Shown here piece after piece: positions 26,663-35,747 of a stretch of 37,525 bases of DNA. The notes beneath the pieces were generated by a model, which saw nothing but the letters and a program-made list of their open reading frames with translations, was not told the origin of the DNA and made no database searches. Location: NCBI GenBank assembly GCA_903825565.1, contig CAIKBD010000278.1, forward strand, positions 1 to 37,525, in the 5' to 3' direction. Numbering within the stretch: the first letter of the stretch is position 1; each line of letters starts with the position of its first letter. The stretch comes from an uncultured Anaerolineales bacterium (GTDB taxonomy: Bacteria; Chloroflexota; Anaerolineae; UBA4142). Made by a program: the position numbers and the translations under genes.

Positions 26663-27188
26663 AATCAAATAACCTTTCTTGACGTGGTAGTGTGTGATAC
26701 ACGCCGCGCTCAATTACTGTTACCGTGTTGGTGTCGTCGGTCGCCATTGATACGACTTTTCCATCGCGCGCAATGCACTCATGGATAAAACCCAACTGCG
26801 TGTCACGGTATTTGCCGTCGCTTCGGAACGGCGTTCGATCTGTTTCGATAACCGTGAGCGTCCAACACTTGAGTAAATAGCAATACTCGCCGGTTTGGTC
26901 TGCCGCTGGGTGAGCGGCTCCGATCCGATTCGCGCAAAATTCGTTGTTGCAAGTGCAATCGGTTTGTGGCGATACGTCCACTACAACGTTCTTGCGCGGA
27001 GCACTATAATACGTGGCAAACACGGCAACCACGTCTCCAACGTGAACGATGTCGGCGACGGTTTGCGCGACTTCCTGATAGTACGCGTTGCCATCGGCTC
27101 CGAAAACTACTCCATCCTGCTCGATGCGGATTGGTTGGATTGGCAGATAGTCGTCCGGGTCAAGGCAACGGATAAAACTATTTGGCAT
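26640..27188 (-). CDS. Hypothetical protein
   Basis: MPNSFIRCLDPDDYLPIQPIRIEQDGVVFGADGNAYYQEVAQTVADIVHVGDVVAVFAT...; C-terminus reads into the duplicated segment. Confidence 0.6.
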   Translation of the reverse strand: MPNSFIRCLDPDDYLPIQPIRIEQDGVVFGADGNAYYQEVAQTVADIVHVGDVVAVFATYYSAPRKNVVVDVSPQTDCTCNNEFCANRIGAAHPAADQTGEYCYLLKCWTLTVIETDRTPFRSDGKYRDTQLGFIHECIARDGKVVSMATDDTNTVTVIERGVYHTLPRQERLFDYDCCRSV

Positions 27189-27197
27189 GTTGTGCCT

Positions 27198-28070
27198 CTA
27201 CGCTATGGGTTGGAGTCTTGGAAATTCTGTCCACGCCTTGCCATCAAGCAGTGGAATATCGTGCTCGTTTTGTGGTGATGCGATAAGCCGATCTGGTTCG
27301 CCGGGCATGGGCATCCACCTGCCCCACTGCTTGAAGAAGAATGGCACTTGCGACTTGAGACAATCATCGCGGAGCGACCGCGCCCAGTCTGGACGCATCG
27401 GGCGGGCGTTGGGTCCCGATTCGCCGCCGGCGATGACCCAGTGAATCAAACCAGACGCGATCCACGTCTTTGGGTGGGTGTATTGCATCCACACATCCAG
27501 ATTCACATTGTCCAAAAGCGGCTCGCAACTCACAAATCGCACCGCCGCCGGAATTTGCAATAACAGCGGGATACGCCGCTCCGCCGCTTTTTGGTGCTCA
27601 ACGCTGACGCCAAACCAGACATTCGGCAGGGGCAAGCCGATAAACCCACCGCCAAACGAAATTCCCGGCGTTTGGGTCAATGCCCAATTGCGCTCAAAGA
27701 ATTTCAGAGCGCGCTCTGGTCGCTTGGTCAAAATTTGGAACGTGTGCTGTGGCGCATCGCGCATCACCTCGAACAACCGATAGATAATCCAATCCGAAAC
27801 CTGGGGATGAAATAGATCGCTCATCGAATTGACAAATATCATGCGCGGCTTTTTCCACCGCAACGGTTGGTCAAACCGCTCTGGGTGCAAGCGCACATTG
27901 TATTTCGCGTTCGATGCAGACCATTCGCGCCACGCCTGACCCGCCGCGCCGCGAAGCCGTTTATCCGTGCGCTCGGCGTAGCAGTGCGTGCAACCGGCAG
28001 ATATTTTAGAACAACCAGTCACCGGGTTCCAAGTCGCATCCGTCCACGCAATTTTAGATTTGTCTCCCAT
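27198..28070 (-). CDS. Phage Gp37/Gp68-like (DUF5131-type) protein with three-Cys cluster
   Basis: KIAWTDATWNPVTGCSKISAGCTHCYAE...MIFVNSMSDLFHPQVSDWIIYRLFEVMRDAPQHTFQILTKRPERA...WVIAGGESGPNARPMRPDWARSLRDDC...FFFKQWG. Confidence 0.9.
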   Translation of the reverse strand: MGDKSKIAWTDATWNPVTGCSKISAGCTHCYAERTDKRLRGAAGQAWREWSASNAKYNVRLHPERFDQPLRWKKPRMIFVNSMSDLFHPQVSDWIIYRLFEVMRDAPQHTFQILTKRPERALKFFERNWALTQTPGISFGGGFIGLPLPNVWFGVSVEHQKAAERRIPLLLQIPAAVRFVSCEPLLDNVNLDVWMQYTHPKTWIASGLIHWVIAGGESGPNARPMRPDWARSLRDDCLKSQVPFFFKQWGRWMPMPGEPDRLIASPQNEHDIPLLDGKAWTEFPRLQPIA

Positions 28071-28145
28071 TGGTGTATCCTCCTTTGCCGTTTCGGATTT
28101 GCTCTGTCGTGAGCAGAAAGGACATATTGTTGCGCGCCATCGGAC

Positions 28146-29612
28146 TTACCTCAACAAATCCGGGTTGAACCGAATCATCCCACTCGCACGCACAATCAAG
28201 CGTCGTTTCGCAAGCCGTGCCAGCGCGCCACCGAACGCGCCGCCATTCGCAGAGTAGCGCGATTCGACCGCTAGTTGTTCCACACGCACGCCGCTTGGAA
28301 ACATCGGATACAAGTCGCCTAACGTTTCCAAAATTTTCTTTTCGGTCTTGTCGAGTTTTTCGCTCGCTTTTTGCACTAACGCGGTAACGCGATTCGCCGA
28401 TGCCATGTGGCTCGGCAACGATGCGGATTCCGCCGCCGATTCGCCGCCAAGCGCAGTTTTGATTTGCTCATTGATTGCCGCCAGCGCGCCAGTGAGTTTG
28501 GCGATTTGCGCGTCGCGTTCGTTCACGGCGAGTGCAATTTGTTGTTGCACATCTTCATCGGTGATCGTGTCCGCTTGTTGCGTCTCGAGCGCAGTACGCA
28601 ATTCGTCATTCTCTTTTTGCAACCGCTCGGCGCGTTCCACGATTGCCGCTTCGACGCGCGAAGATTTGGTCAATTGCGTTTTAGCCGGTATGAATTTGGC
28701 GAACGCTTTTTGCAACGAGTCCGTGTCAACGGCTTGGGCGATGTTGCCCGTCGCCGTGAACGCATCCTCGTCCGCTTCTGGGTCATAGTGAAAGGTTTCG
28801 CGGCGGTGAAACTGCACACAGTCGAACGTCTTCAACCAGGCGGGGGAGAGCACCAAACCAGTCCCGTCGGCGAGCGCGGGCAACCTGCCAATGAAGGTGT
28901 TCACCAAATCGCTCTCCGCACCTTGCGCGTCAAGCCAATCCCGCGCCGCGTCAATACTGCCCGGGTCGGTTAAGCGCATCACGATGAGCGCGTTGACCTG
29001 GGACAACGCATCCTTGTTGATCATCTGCGGGCGTTGCGCGATCAACGTCATACCGATGCCCTTATTGCGTCCAATGCGAATGAGTTTGTCCATCGCACCG
29101 TACACGCCGGCAACGGATTCCATCACCCGTTGCGGAACGAACTCAGGCGCTTCCTCGATGACGAGATGCACTGGCGCATGATTGATTTCAAACAATGTAT
29201 TACCAAAATCCGCGACGACTTGCCGCCAATGCGACTTGCTTCGCATTTGCGACAGGTCAATCACAGTCGGAACACGCATCTCGGCGACGTACCGCGCAAT
29301 CGCACCGCCCATTTCCGGCGTGAGTTCGATTTGCCCGCGTTGCCCGCCGATGACGGCAATCGGCAACCCTTTGCCTTTGCCGTCTGCGCTGATGCCCAAA
29401 TCCCACCAACGCCCAACCGGATCGAAGATGACTACGGGCACGCCCTGGCGAATGAACTGCTCGACGAGGACCGCCGAGTTGTGGGTCTTGCCAGAACCCG
29501 AAATCCCGACGACGCCCAGTTTTTTCGTCGCGGCACGCGCCAGCGAAATTTCAAATTGCTTGTCGTTGAGTACACTTCTCCCAAGGGTTAGCACTTTTGT
29601 TTGAACCATCAC
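28146..29612 (-). CDS. HerA/DUF87-type ATPase
   Basis: KLGVVGISGSGKTHNSAVLVEQFIRQGVPVVIFDPVGRWWDLG (Walker A), HLVIEEAPEFVPQR (Walker B), RNKGIGMTLIAQRPQMINKDALSQVNALIVMRLTDP (RecA-like C motif). Confidence 0.9.
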   Translation of the reverse strand: MMVQTKVLTLGRSVLNDKQFEISLARAATKKLGVVGISGSGKTHNSAVLVEQFIRQGVPVVIFDPVGRWWDLGISADGKGKGLPIAVIGGQRGQIELTPEMGGAIARYVAEMRVPTVIDLSQMRSKSHWRQVVADFGNTLFEINHAPVHLVIEEAPEFVPQRVMESVAGVYGAMDKLIRIGRNKGIGMTLIAQRPQMINKDALSQVNALIVMRLTDPGSIDAARDWLDAQGAESDLVNTFIGRLPALADGTGLVLSPAWLKTFDCVQFHRRETFHYDPEADEDAFTATGNIAQAVDTDSLQKAFAKFIPAKTQLTKSSRVEAAIVERAERLQKENDELRTALETQQADTITDEDVQQQIALAVNERDAQIAKLTGALAAINEQIKTALGGESAAESASLPSHMASANRVTALVQKASEKLDKTEKKILETLGDLYPMFPSGVRVEQLAVESRYSANGGAFGGALARLAKRRLIVRASGMIRFNPDLLR

Positions 29613-29627
29613 GATGCTCCTAAGATT

Positions 29628-29861
29628 TTATGCGGTTTGGGCAATTTCGAGCAGACACTCGACGCACAACGCCTCTAGTTCCAGGGCGTTGAATAGGGCG
29701 AGCGCTTTACGCTCGGGCGCGGTTTCCAGATACCGCTGTTGGGCACAGTACGTGGCAAACCACAGCGGGTTATTCAACGAAGCCGTGTGCGTCAGGTGCC
29801 ACAGACCGCCCGGATAAAGCCGGGCGGCTGTGGTTTGACGACTGGATACCAGTGCGCTCAT
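29628..29861 (-). CDS. Small hypothetical protein
   Basis: Start overlaps the stop of the upstream gene (29858); MSALVSSRQTTAARLYPGGLWHLTHTASLNNPLWFATYC... Confidence 0.5.
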   Translation of the reverse strand: MSALVSSRQTTAARLYPGGLWHLTHTASLNNPLWFATYCAQQRYLETAPERKALALFNALELEALCVECLLEIAQTA

Positions 29862-30478
29862 GCGTCCTCTGCGGGTTCATCGTCCGAATCGTCGGCGTCG
29901 TCATCGCCGGCATTGTCGTCGTCGCCAGATTTCGCGCCGGCTGATTCTGTCAATGCGCTGGCAAGTTTGGCAATAATGGGATGCGCTTCCGCGTCAGCCG
30001 CGTTGGCAGTTGCTTGCGCTGGAGCCGCTGACTCGGCGCCCGGCTTGCCACCCTGGGTTCCGTTTGCAACATTCGCGTCCTCTACTTTGCCGATGACGTA
30101 AATCGGAAACATCATTTCGCCCGCCACTTCTTTCGGGCGCACCTCGAACACAATGCGCTTGCCCACGCACGAGTGCATATCATTTCCAAACAACTTGTTG
30201 AGTTTCCGGCGATTGGCGGTGATGGTCACCGGGAAACCTTGCGTCGCTTCTTTGAAAAACAGAACGGGCGTGGGCACATTCGCTTGAGCGCGTTTCATGT
30301 ACACCGGCAGGATGTCTACCCGCGCGACCGTGAGCGTGAACTTTTGGTGCGGCGTGATATATTCCCCGCACAAATATCTTTCAAAGTTGCTCCACTTGGG
30401 TTTGGCGGCATTGCCATTCCCGTTTCCGTTCCCTGCACGCGGCGTTCCTGGTTGGTTAGACATTGGTTGGTTAGACAT
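29858..30478 (-). CDS. OB-fold-like protein with highly acidic C-terminal tail (possible ssDNA-binding role)
   Basis: MSNQPMSNQPGTPRAGNGNGNGNAAKPKWSNFERYLCGEYITPHQKFTLTVARVDILPVY...VLFFKEATQGFPVTITANRRKLNKLFGNDMHSCVGKRIVFEVRPKEVAGEMMFPIYVIGK...GDDDNAGDDDADDSDDEPAEDA. Confidence 0.7.
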   Translation of the reverse strand: MSNQPMSNQPGTPRAGNGNGNGNAAKPKWSNFERYLCGEYITPHQKFTLTVARVDILPVYMKRAQANVPTPVLFFKEATQGFPVTITANRRKLNKLFGNDMHSCVGKRIVFEVRPKEVAGEMMFPIYVIGKVEDANVANGTQGGKPGAESAAPAQATANAADAEAHPIIAKLASALTESAGAKSGDDDNAGDDDADDSDDEPAEDA

Positions 30479-30540
30479 TGGTCTTCTCCTTTCGGTTGAG
30501 ATGGGTGACGATGCGTTCGTCATCTGGGATGACTGTCGCA

Positions 30541-30939
30541 CTAATGAACTGAAGGGTCAAGCCGTTTGGATTTAACTCGTTTGGTTGTGGAAGATAGAGC
30601 ATCCACGCGCGCACTCGCCTGACGCCGAATCGGTTTGGCGCATTTTCGGTGCATCATGTTATAGCCCCGTTTGGGTTTCGATGTGAGCGCGTTCGGTTCT
30701 GCATTGGCTTGCCGCAACCGCAAATTCTGCTTTTCCAAAAACGCGGCGATTTGTTCCGGCGTTGACTTGACCAGGCAATACGGATTCTCGGCGTGCGCCG
30801 GTTCGCACTCGGCGCAATACGCGTGCAAGGGCTTGCCGTTCCGCTTGACGCCGAGGGGACCGCGACACGCATAATTCTTTAGGTTGATGTTCGTGTTAAA
30901 GCCCCTGTACGTGGTGAGCCAGATTTTGGAATTTGCCAT
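30541..30939 (-). CDS. Hypothetical protein
   Basis: MANSKIWLTTYRGFNTNINLKNYACRGPLGVKRNGKPLHAYCAECEPAHAENPYCLVKS...; AGGAGG RBS. Confidence 0.55.
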   Translation of the reverse strand: MANSKIWLTTYRGFNTNINLKNYACRGPLGVKRNGKPLHAYCAECEPAHAENPYCLVKSTPEQIAAFLEKQNLRLRQANAEPNALTSKPKRGYNMMHRKCAKPIRRQASARVDALSSTTKRVKSKRLDPSVH

Positions 30940-30940
30940 T

Positions 30941-32203
30941 CTAGACCTCCTGTTCAAAATTCAATTGAACCGCACGCTTGGTGCGCCGCACCGCGAGCGG
31001 TTCCGCTTGGTCGGGAATGCCGACCGTCCGCCCACTGCGCGGCGTGACCCCCAAGTTCACCAAGTTCACACGCGCGGTCAGCGCAATGTCACGCAACACC
31101 TCTTGCACCTCACCTACCGTTCGCCGTTCGGGGGCTGCCATCATGCCCGCAATGCGGTTGATTTGCGCTTCCACGTCTTGGTTCTGGGTCAGATTCATCG
31201 CGCGCCACGTTTCAATCGTGTTTCGCACTTGCAACGCCGAACGCCCCACGAGTTTACCGTTATTCTCCCGCATCCTTTCCAGCACATTCACAAACCCTTC
31301 GTAAATCAAACTCAGCGCTTGTGTTTCCAGGTCGCGCATAAATCCATCCACCAATTGCTGTTTGCGTTGGCGCGCCTCCTGCACAACATCCTCGTTCATC
31401 CGCCGGAGCATGGCTTCGCGTTCGTTGGCTTTTTTCAAAGCCGTGCGTTCGTGCACACGCTCAATTTCGCGTTGCGCCTCGATGCGTTCCTTCTCCGCCG
31501 CATCTTCGGCAAGCAACGACGGGAGCGGAATGAACGACAACTCGGTGGTAAAGCCAAATGAATCATACACTTCGCGCTGGGTCGGAATGGCGTTCTGAAT
31601 GCGTGCCATGAACACCTCTACAAAAGCATCTTCGGTGAGCCGGGTTGCCCCGACGTCGAGCGACTTGGGGTTGAGTCGAACGAGCCGCTTGTAAGCCACA
31701 CGCGCCGCAACAGCATACGCATCAATCAACTGACCCAGGATGGGTTTCCAGTCGCGCTTGATGCGGTCGCGCATTGCAAAATAGCGACGCTCGTATTCCG
31801 CGTTCGTGGCTTTCCATTCCGCATACGCGCCCAGGGGCACGAACTCGCCCCAATAGGTTTTGTACGCGCGGGCGCTCAGCCCCTTGCGCGCGCCGCTCTC
31901 AATCGAATCGAGTTCGCGCAGGATGCTGGGGGGCAGGAGCCGTTTCGCGCCCAGGGTCATCAGTTCGTCGTAGACGCGTTGCTCGCCCGCGTCGCGCGGT
32001 GTGGGCAGACCCAGGTCTTGCAGGTTGATCCGCGCGGTGGCACGCCAGCGGCGAATGTGCAGGCGCACAATGACGCCGGCTTTCATCAGCGTCAGCCACG
32101 CGGGGGTTTGCGCGTTGACCGTCGCGCCGGTCGCCGCGTCGAGTTGCGCTTGCAGGGCGGCGAGTTGGGTTGTTTCGTGTTTGGGTGTGGATGATTTGGA
32201 CAT
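30941..32203 (-). CDS. Charged, coiled-coil-rich protein adjacent to AAA+ ATPase (tentatively DUF3150-like)
   Basis: MSKSSTPKHETTQLAALQAQLDAATGATVNAQTPAWLTLMKAGVIVRLHIRRWRATARINLQDLGL...; AAGGAGGTAACC RBS. Confidence 0.75.
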   Translation of the reverse strand: MSKSSTPKHETTQLAALQAQLDAATGATVNAQTPAWLTLMKAGVIVRLHIRRWRATARINLQDLGLPTPRDAGEQRVYDELMTLGAKRLLPPSILRELDSIESGARKGLSARAYKTYWGEFVPLGAYAEWKATNAEYERRYFAMRDRIKRDWKPILGQLIDAYAVAARVAYKRLVRLNPKSLDVGATRLTEDAFVEVFMARIQNAIPTQREVYDSFGFTTELSFIPLPSLLAEDAAEKERIEAQREIERVHERTALKKANEREAMLRRMNEDVVQEARQRKQQLVDGFMRDLETQALSLIYEGFVNVLERMRENNGKLVGRSALQVRNTIETWRAMNLTQNQDVEAQINRIAGMMAAPERRTVGEVQEVLRDIALTARVNLVNLGVTPRSGRTVGIPDQAEPLAVRRTKRAVQLNFEQEV

Positions 32204-32299
32204 TTCGGTTACCTCCTTGTGAGGCAACATTCGGTTGAGAAAACTGGTAGGTCAAGCAATTACAAATAATTGCACTGACGGATAGATGCGTAGTTGCGT

Positions 32300-32581
32300 T
32301 TACGAATAGTTGCGCGGCACAGAACGCCGCTGTCTGAGTTCGGTCAGGGCTTGGCGAAACAATTCGCGCTTGCGGGCGCGCGTGCGATGCGCGCCAACGC
32401 GTGACGAGACCAAGGTCAAATCTGATTCCGCAAAATACATTCCAAATGCCGCAAAATCGGTGATGTAATAATTGCCGGTGCGCCGATCCCGATACAGAAT
32501 CATGGCAACATCACCCAACACCGTACACACAATGTCGCCGATGTAAAAGCGCGGGTGGCGACTAAAGCGAATCCCTCTCAT
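32300..32581 (-). CDS. Small hypothetical protein
   Basis: MRGIRFSRHPRFYIGDIVCTVLGDVAMILYRDRRTGNYYITDFAAFGMYFAESDLTLV... Confidence 0.55.
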   Translation of the reverse strand: MRGIRFSRHPRFYIGDIVCTVLGDVAMILYRDRRTGNYYITDFAAFGMYFAESDLTLVSSRVGAHRTRARKRELFRQALTELRQRRSVPRNYS

Positions 32582-32664
32582 AATCTACCTCCGATTGCCA
32601 AGTGACCACACCAACCTGGCTATGTGGTGGGTGAACGCGTGCCCGCTCACCCACCACCGAGTAG

Positions 32665-34497
32665 TTAAAGTGACCGCACCGATTTGCCGTTGCCGCGCGG
32701 TTGCAATTGCTCAATCTTTTCTTCGACCGCCTCACGGTTTTCCCATTCCCGCCGATACCGTTCGGGAAGCAGGTCCGGGTCATTGCACTCGCGGAGCGCA
32801 ATCGCCGTCATGAATTCGATTTCGCGCGTCGAGGGACGAAACCGCTTGACCGCACTGGTGAGCGCGGCGGCGGGTGCCAACCCATCGAAATACGCCAACT
32901 GGCACGCCTTGCCAATGAGATTGTTCAATTCCGAACCCGTCCACCCAGCCGTTGCCGCGATTATTTCATCCGCGATGCCAGCACTCCCCAAGTCCAACCC
33001 CCGTTCACGCGCCCGCACTTGCAGGATGCTCCGCCGCTCTGGGTCTTCGGGAGCCAGGAACGGAATTTTCAAATCAAACCGACCGTCGCGCCGAAATGCC
33101 GCGTCCAGATTGTCCGGGCGATTGGTCGCCCCGATGAACAGAATGTCGCCGCGATGCGATTCGTCCGCTGTGAATTCCAGCAGACCTTTCAAGAGCCGAT
33201 TGCCAACCCCCGAATCGCCGCCCCCAGTCCGCGACACGCCGAGCTGGTCAATCTCGTCAATAAAAATCAGCGTCGGCGCCATCGCAATCACCGCCGCTTT
33301 GAACCGTTCCCAATTCCGTTCGGTCTCGCCCACAATCCCACCGAACAACTGCGCGGGATTCAACGCCAGCGCATTGATGCCCGATTCGCGCGCAAACGCT
33401 TTTGCCAACATCGTCTTGCCCGTGCCCGCCGGTCCCGCAAACAAAATACCCATCGGCACCAGGTCTTTGCGCCCTTCTCGAATCGCTTGCGCGATTTGAC
33501 CCAGCCGGGCTTTGATACGGTCGTGCCCCCCAATAGCCTCAAACCCGAACGTCAAATCCATCGAATCCGCCACCTTGCCGAACTCGGACGCCATCAGCGA
33601 GTGTTTGCGTTCCCGCACCAACGCGCGCGTCATCACCCCACCCGTTTGCCCCGCGCGGAGCGCAATGTCCTCGATGTGGATGCGTCCGAGCATCGCGGTT
33701 TCGTTGGCAATCCCTTTGACCGTCAGCCCCTCTTCCAATTGCAAGGCGCGCAATTTCACTTGCCCGGCAACGAACGTTTCGCGTTCGTCCGCCGTGGGCA
33801 GTGGAATTTCGACTTGCTCGTATTTGCTGGTAGCGCGGCGAATCGCGGGATGCAAGTCCGCCACGTTTTCGGTGACAAGAATGACCAAGTTGCCGGTGTT
33901 GGCAATCACGGGGTCGGTGCCCCACCGTTCGAGCGTGACCAACACGCGCCGGTCATCGGGGGACATGAACGCCAGGTCGGTTTTGGGGCAGACCATTTCG
34001 GCGTATTCGATAATCACCGCAACCTGCCCGACCAATTGATCACCGTTCGCGTCCACGCCCTTGCGGAGCAAGGTTTCGAGAAGCGGCAACGCGGCGGCAG
34101 GGGCTTTGGGCAAGGGCGGTTCAGGTTTCTGCGCGGGGTTCGTGCCCGTGCCGGCGAGGTTGCCGACGAGCGCGGCGAGCGCATTCGGGTTACTGGGGTC
34201 AGCGGTGGGGGCGGTCGCGTCATTGGTGTACGCGTCAAAGTCTTGGCGCATGGCGGGCAAGGCAAACGTGATGCCTTCGCTAATATTGTAGCGGACGACG
34301 ACTTTTTTATTGACCATTCGGCTGAAGAGAAACGTGGTCAGCGGGATGCACCCCGTTTCGTTCCAGGTCACGTAATCGCGCACGTTGAAATGGACGATGA
34401 ACGCATGACTCTGACTCGCCATATACGCCTCACTGAGCGCGCGCCACCACGCGGGCACAACCCCGTTGACCGGTTTCTTGGCAATGCGGTTAGACAT
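32665..34497 (-). CDS. AAA+ ATPase (CDC48/Ycf46-like) with degenerate N-terminal ATPase-like half
   Basis: FEAIGGHDRIKARLGQIAQAIREGRKDLVPMGILFAGPAGTGKTMLAKAFARES (Walker A), PTLIFIDEIDQLG (Walker B), GDILFIGATNRPDNLDAAFRRDGRFD (sensor 1/Arg finger). Confidence 0.95.
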   Translation of the reverse strand: MSNRIAKKPVNGVVPAWWRALSEAYMASQSHAFIVHFNVRDYVTWNETGCIPLTTFLFSRMVNKKVVVRYNISEGITFALPAMRQDFDAYTNDATAPTADPSNPNALAALVGNLAGTGTNPAQKPEPPLPKAPAAALPLLETLLRKGVDANGDQLVGQVAVIIEYAEMVCPKTDLAFMSPDDRRVLVTLERWGTDPVIANTGNLVILVTENVADLHPAIRRATSKYEQVEIPLPTADERETFVAGQVKLRALQLEEGLTVKGIANETAMLGRIHIEDIALRAGQTGGVMTRALVRERKHSLMASEFGKVADSMDLTFGFEAIGGHDRIKARLGQIAQAIREGRKDLVPMGILFAGPAGTGKTMLAKAFARESGINALALNPAQLFGGIVGETERNWERFKAAVIAMAPTLIFIDEIDQLGVSRTGGGDSGVGNRLLKGLLEFTADESHRGDILFIGATNRPDNLDAAFRRDGRFDLKIPFLAPEDPERRSILQVRARERGLDLGSAGIADEIIAATAGWTGSELNNLIGKACQLAYFDGLAPAAALTSAVKRFRPSTREIEFMTAIALRECNDPDLLPERYRREWENREAVEEKIEQLQPRGNGKSVRSL

Positions 34498-34557
34498 GAC
34501 AGACTCCTTTCTTTTCTTTGTGGGTATGTTTCGGAATGGATAGATTGGGTTAGATTA

Positions 34558-34584
34558 ACCGGTCGGACAACTTACCCGACCGGT
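34558..34584 (-). terminator. Hairpin between the 34595 gene and the AAA+ gene (terminator/attenuator candidate)
   Basis: ACCGGTCGG (34558-34566) / CCGACCGGT (34576-34584), perfect 9-bp stem; no long T-run. Confidence 0.5.
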
Positions 34585-34594
34585 GTAAGTGACA

Positions 34595-34801
34595 CTAGGT
34601 TTGCCCAACCGTCGTGTGCGCGGTTTCGTGTTCGTGGTCGTGGCGATGTTTCTCGATGTCGCCCATGCTCTCGAAATTCACACCACGCATTTGCAGTTCA
34701 CGCGCAATTTGCTGAAGCGCGGCGGACGCTTGCTCGAAATCGCCCTGCCCGACCGCGAACGCTACCGAACCGGCTGTGCCGATAACCAACGAGACCAGCA
34801 T
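34595..34801 (-). CDS. Small membrane-anchored hypothetical protein
   Basis: MLVSLVIGTAGSVAFAVGQGDFEQASAALQQIARELQMRGVNFESMGDIEKHRHDHEHETAHTTVGQT; abuts upstream stop. Confidence 0.55.
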   Translation of the reverse strand: MLVSLVIGTAGSVAFAVGQGDFEQASAALQQIARELQMRGVNFESMGDIEKHRHDHEHETAHTTVGQT

Positions 34802-35314
34802 TTAGACCTCCACCGTGAGCACCAGTGCGCCGTTCGCGGCATACTGGGCATTTTGAAGCGCGAATTGGGATGCGACAATTTGTTGCACCTTCTGTTGGAA
34901 CAAGACCCCCAGCAATTGATTGAACGCGGCGTTGAGTTGCGTCAAAATGGCGTCGGCTTGCTCTGGGGTGAAATGCTTGGACGCCGGCAAGTCCCAACCA
35001 TCGCGGAATGTGAGCGTGCCGTCCCGTTCCAGCCGAACGGCGCACTGGTCGCAGACCCAATCCACATACGCACCGCCGACCAGTTTTTCTGCGGGAATGG
35101 TTTCGGTGATAGTGTGATTCTGTCTCCACTGATTCCAACCTTGCCCCCAAGCGGTTCCCCGCTTGTCATTGTAGGCGGTGACGTGTTCGGGCTTGGTGCC
35201 GACGATTTGGGCAACGAGCGTTTTCACGCCTTCAAGCATTTGGGGATTGTCGAGGACCAGGCGCGGGTCTACGACGGCTTTGGCGGTACGCACCGCCACG
35301 AGATTACACGGCAT
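34802..35314 (-). CDS. Hypothetical protein, first gene of the AAA+ module
   Basis: MPCNLVAVRTAKAVVDPRLVLDNPQMLEGVKTLVAQIVGTKPEHVTAYNDKRGTAWGQGWNQWRQNHTITE...; AGGAG RBS. Confidence 0.65.
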   Translation of the reverse strand: MPCNLVAVRTAKAVVDPRLVLDNPQMLEGVKTLVAQIVGTKPEHVTAYNDKRGTAWGQGWNQWRQNHTITETIPAEKLVGGAYVDWVCDQCAVRLERDGTLTFRDGWDLPASKHFTPEQADAILTQLNAAFNQLLGVLFQQKVQQIVASQFALQNAQYAANGALVLTVEV

Positions 35315-35408
35315 TTGCGTTTCTCCTTCTGACGTGCGGTCAGCACGTCGGGTTTGATTTTCTGCCGCTGACATTCGCGGGAATGAATGAGTGTGTCAAT
35401 CGCATATA

Positions 35409-35431
35409 ATAGTATATTTGAGATATACCAT
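35409..35431. promoter_or_regulatory. Operator-like site ATAGTA-N11-TACCAT
   Basis: ATAGTATATTTGAGATATACCAT; matched in layout by 35748-35770. Confidence 0.6.
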
Positions 35432-35499
35432 TTAAGCCAAAAAGAACGCCCAAGCCAAGCATCTTGGGCGGCGGAGACCGAGCGCGCCGAGTTGCGGAG

Positions 35500-35745
35500 T
35501 TAGGATGTCTTGGGGCGACCGACTGCGCGCCGCTGGCGCAAAAATGTGGCGATGTCTTGCCGCGTAAAGAGTGGTGTGCGCCCGTAGCGTTTGGACGGCA
35601 CCAGGTCGCCGATTTGGTAGATATGTTTTTTGACGGCGGCAGGTTTCATTTTGAGCAGGGCTTGGACTTCGGCAATCGTGAACAATTTTTCCTCGGCGTT
35701 GCCCGCAGATTCGAGTGCGGTTAGGATTTTGCGAGTAGTCATCAT
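35500..35745 (-). CDS. Helix-turn-helix DNA-binding protein (excisionase/MerR-like)
   Basis: EEKLFTIAEVQALLKMKPAAVKKHIYQIGDLVPSKRYGRTPLFTRQDIATFLRQRR. Confidence 0.85.
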   Translation of the reverse strand: MMTTRKILTALESAGNAEEKLFTIAEVQALLKMKPAAVKKHIYQIGDLVPSKRYGRTPLFTRQDIATFLRQRRAVGRPKTS

Positions 35746-35747
35746 AA

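Noticed and set aside
32701-34785. 694-aa plus-strand ORF
   Set aside because: Antisense to the clearly recognisable AAA+ ATPase (32665-34497); composition is a GC-rich reading-frame shadow, rich in Arg/His/Gln with no domain features.
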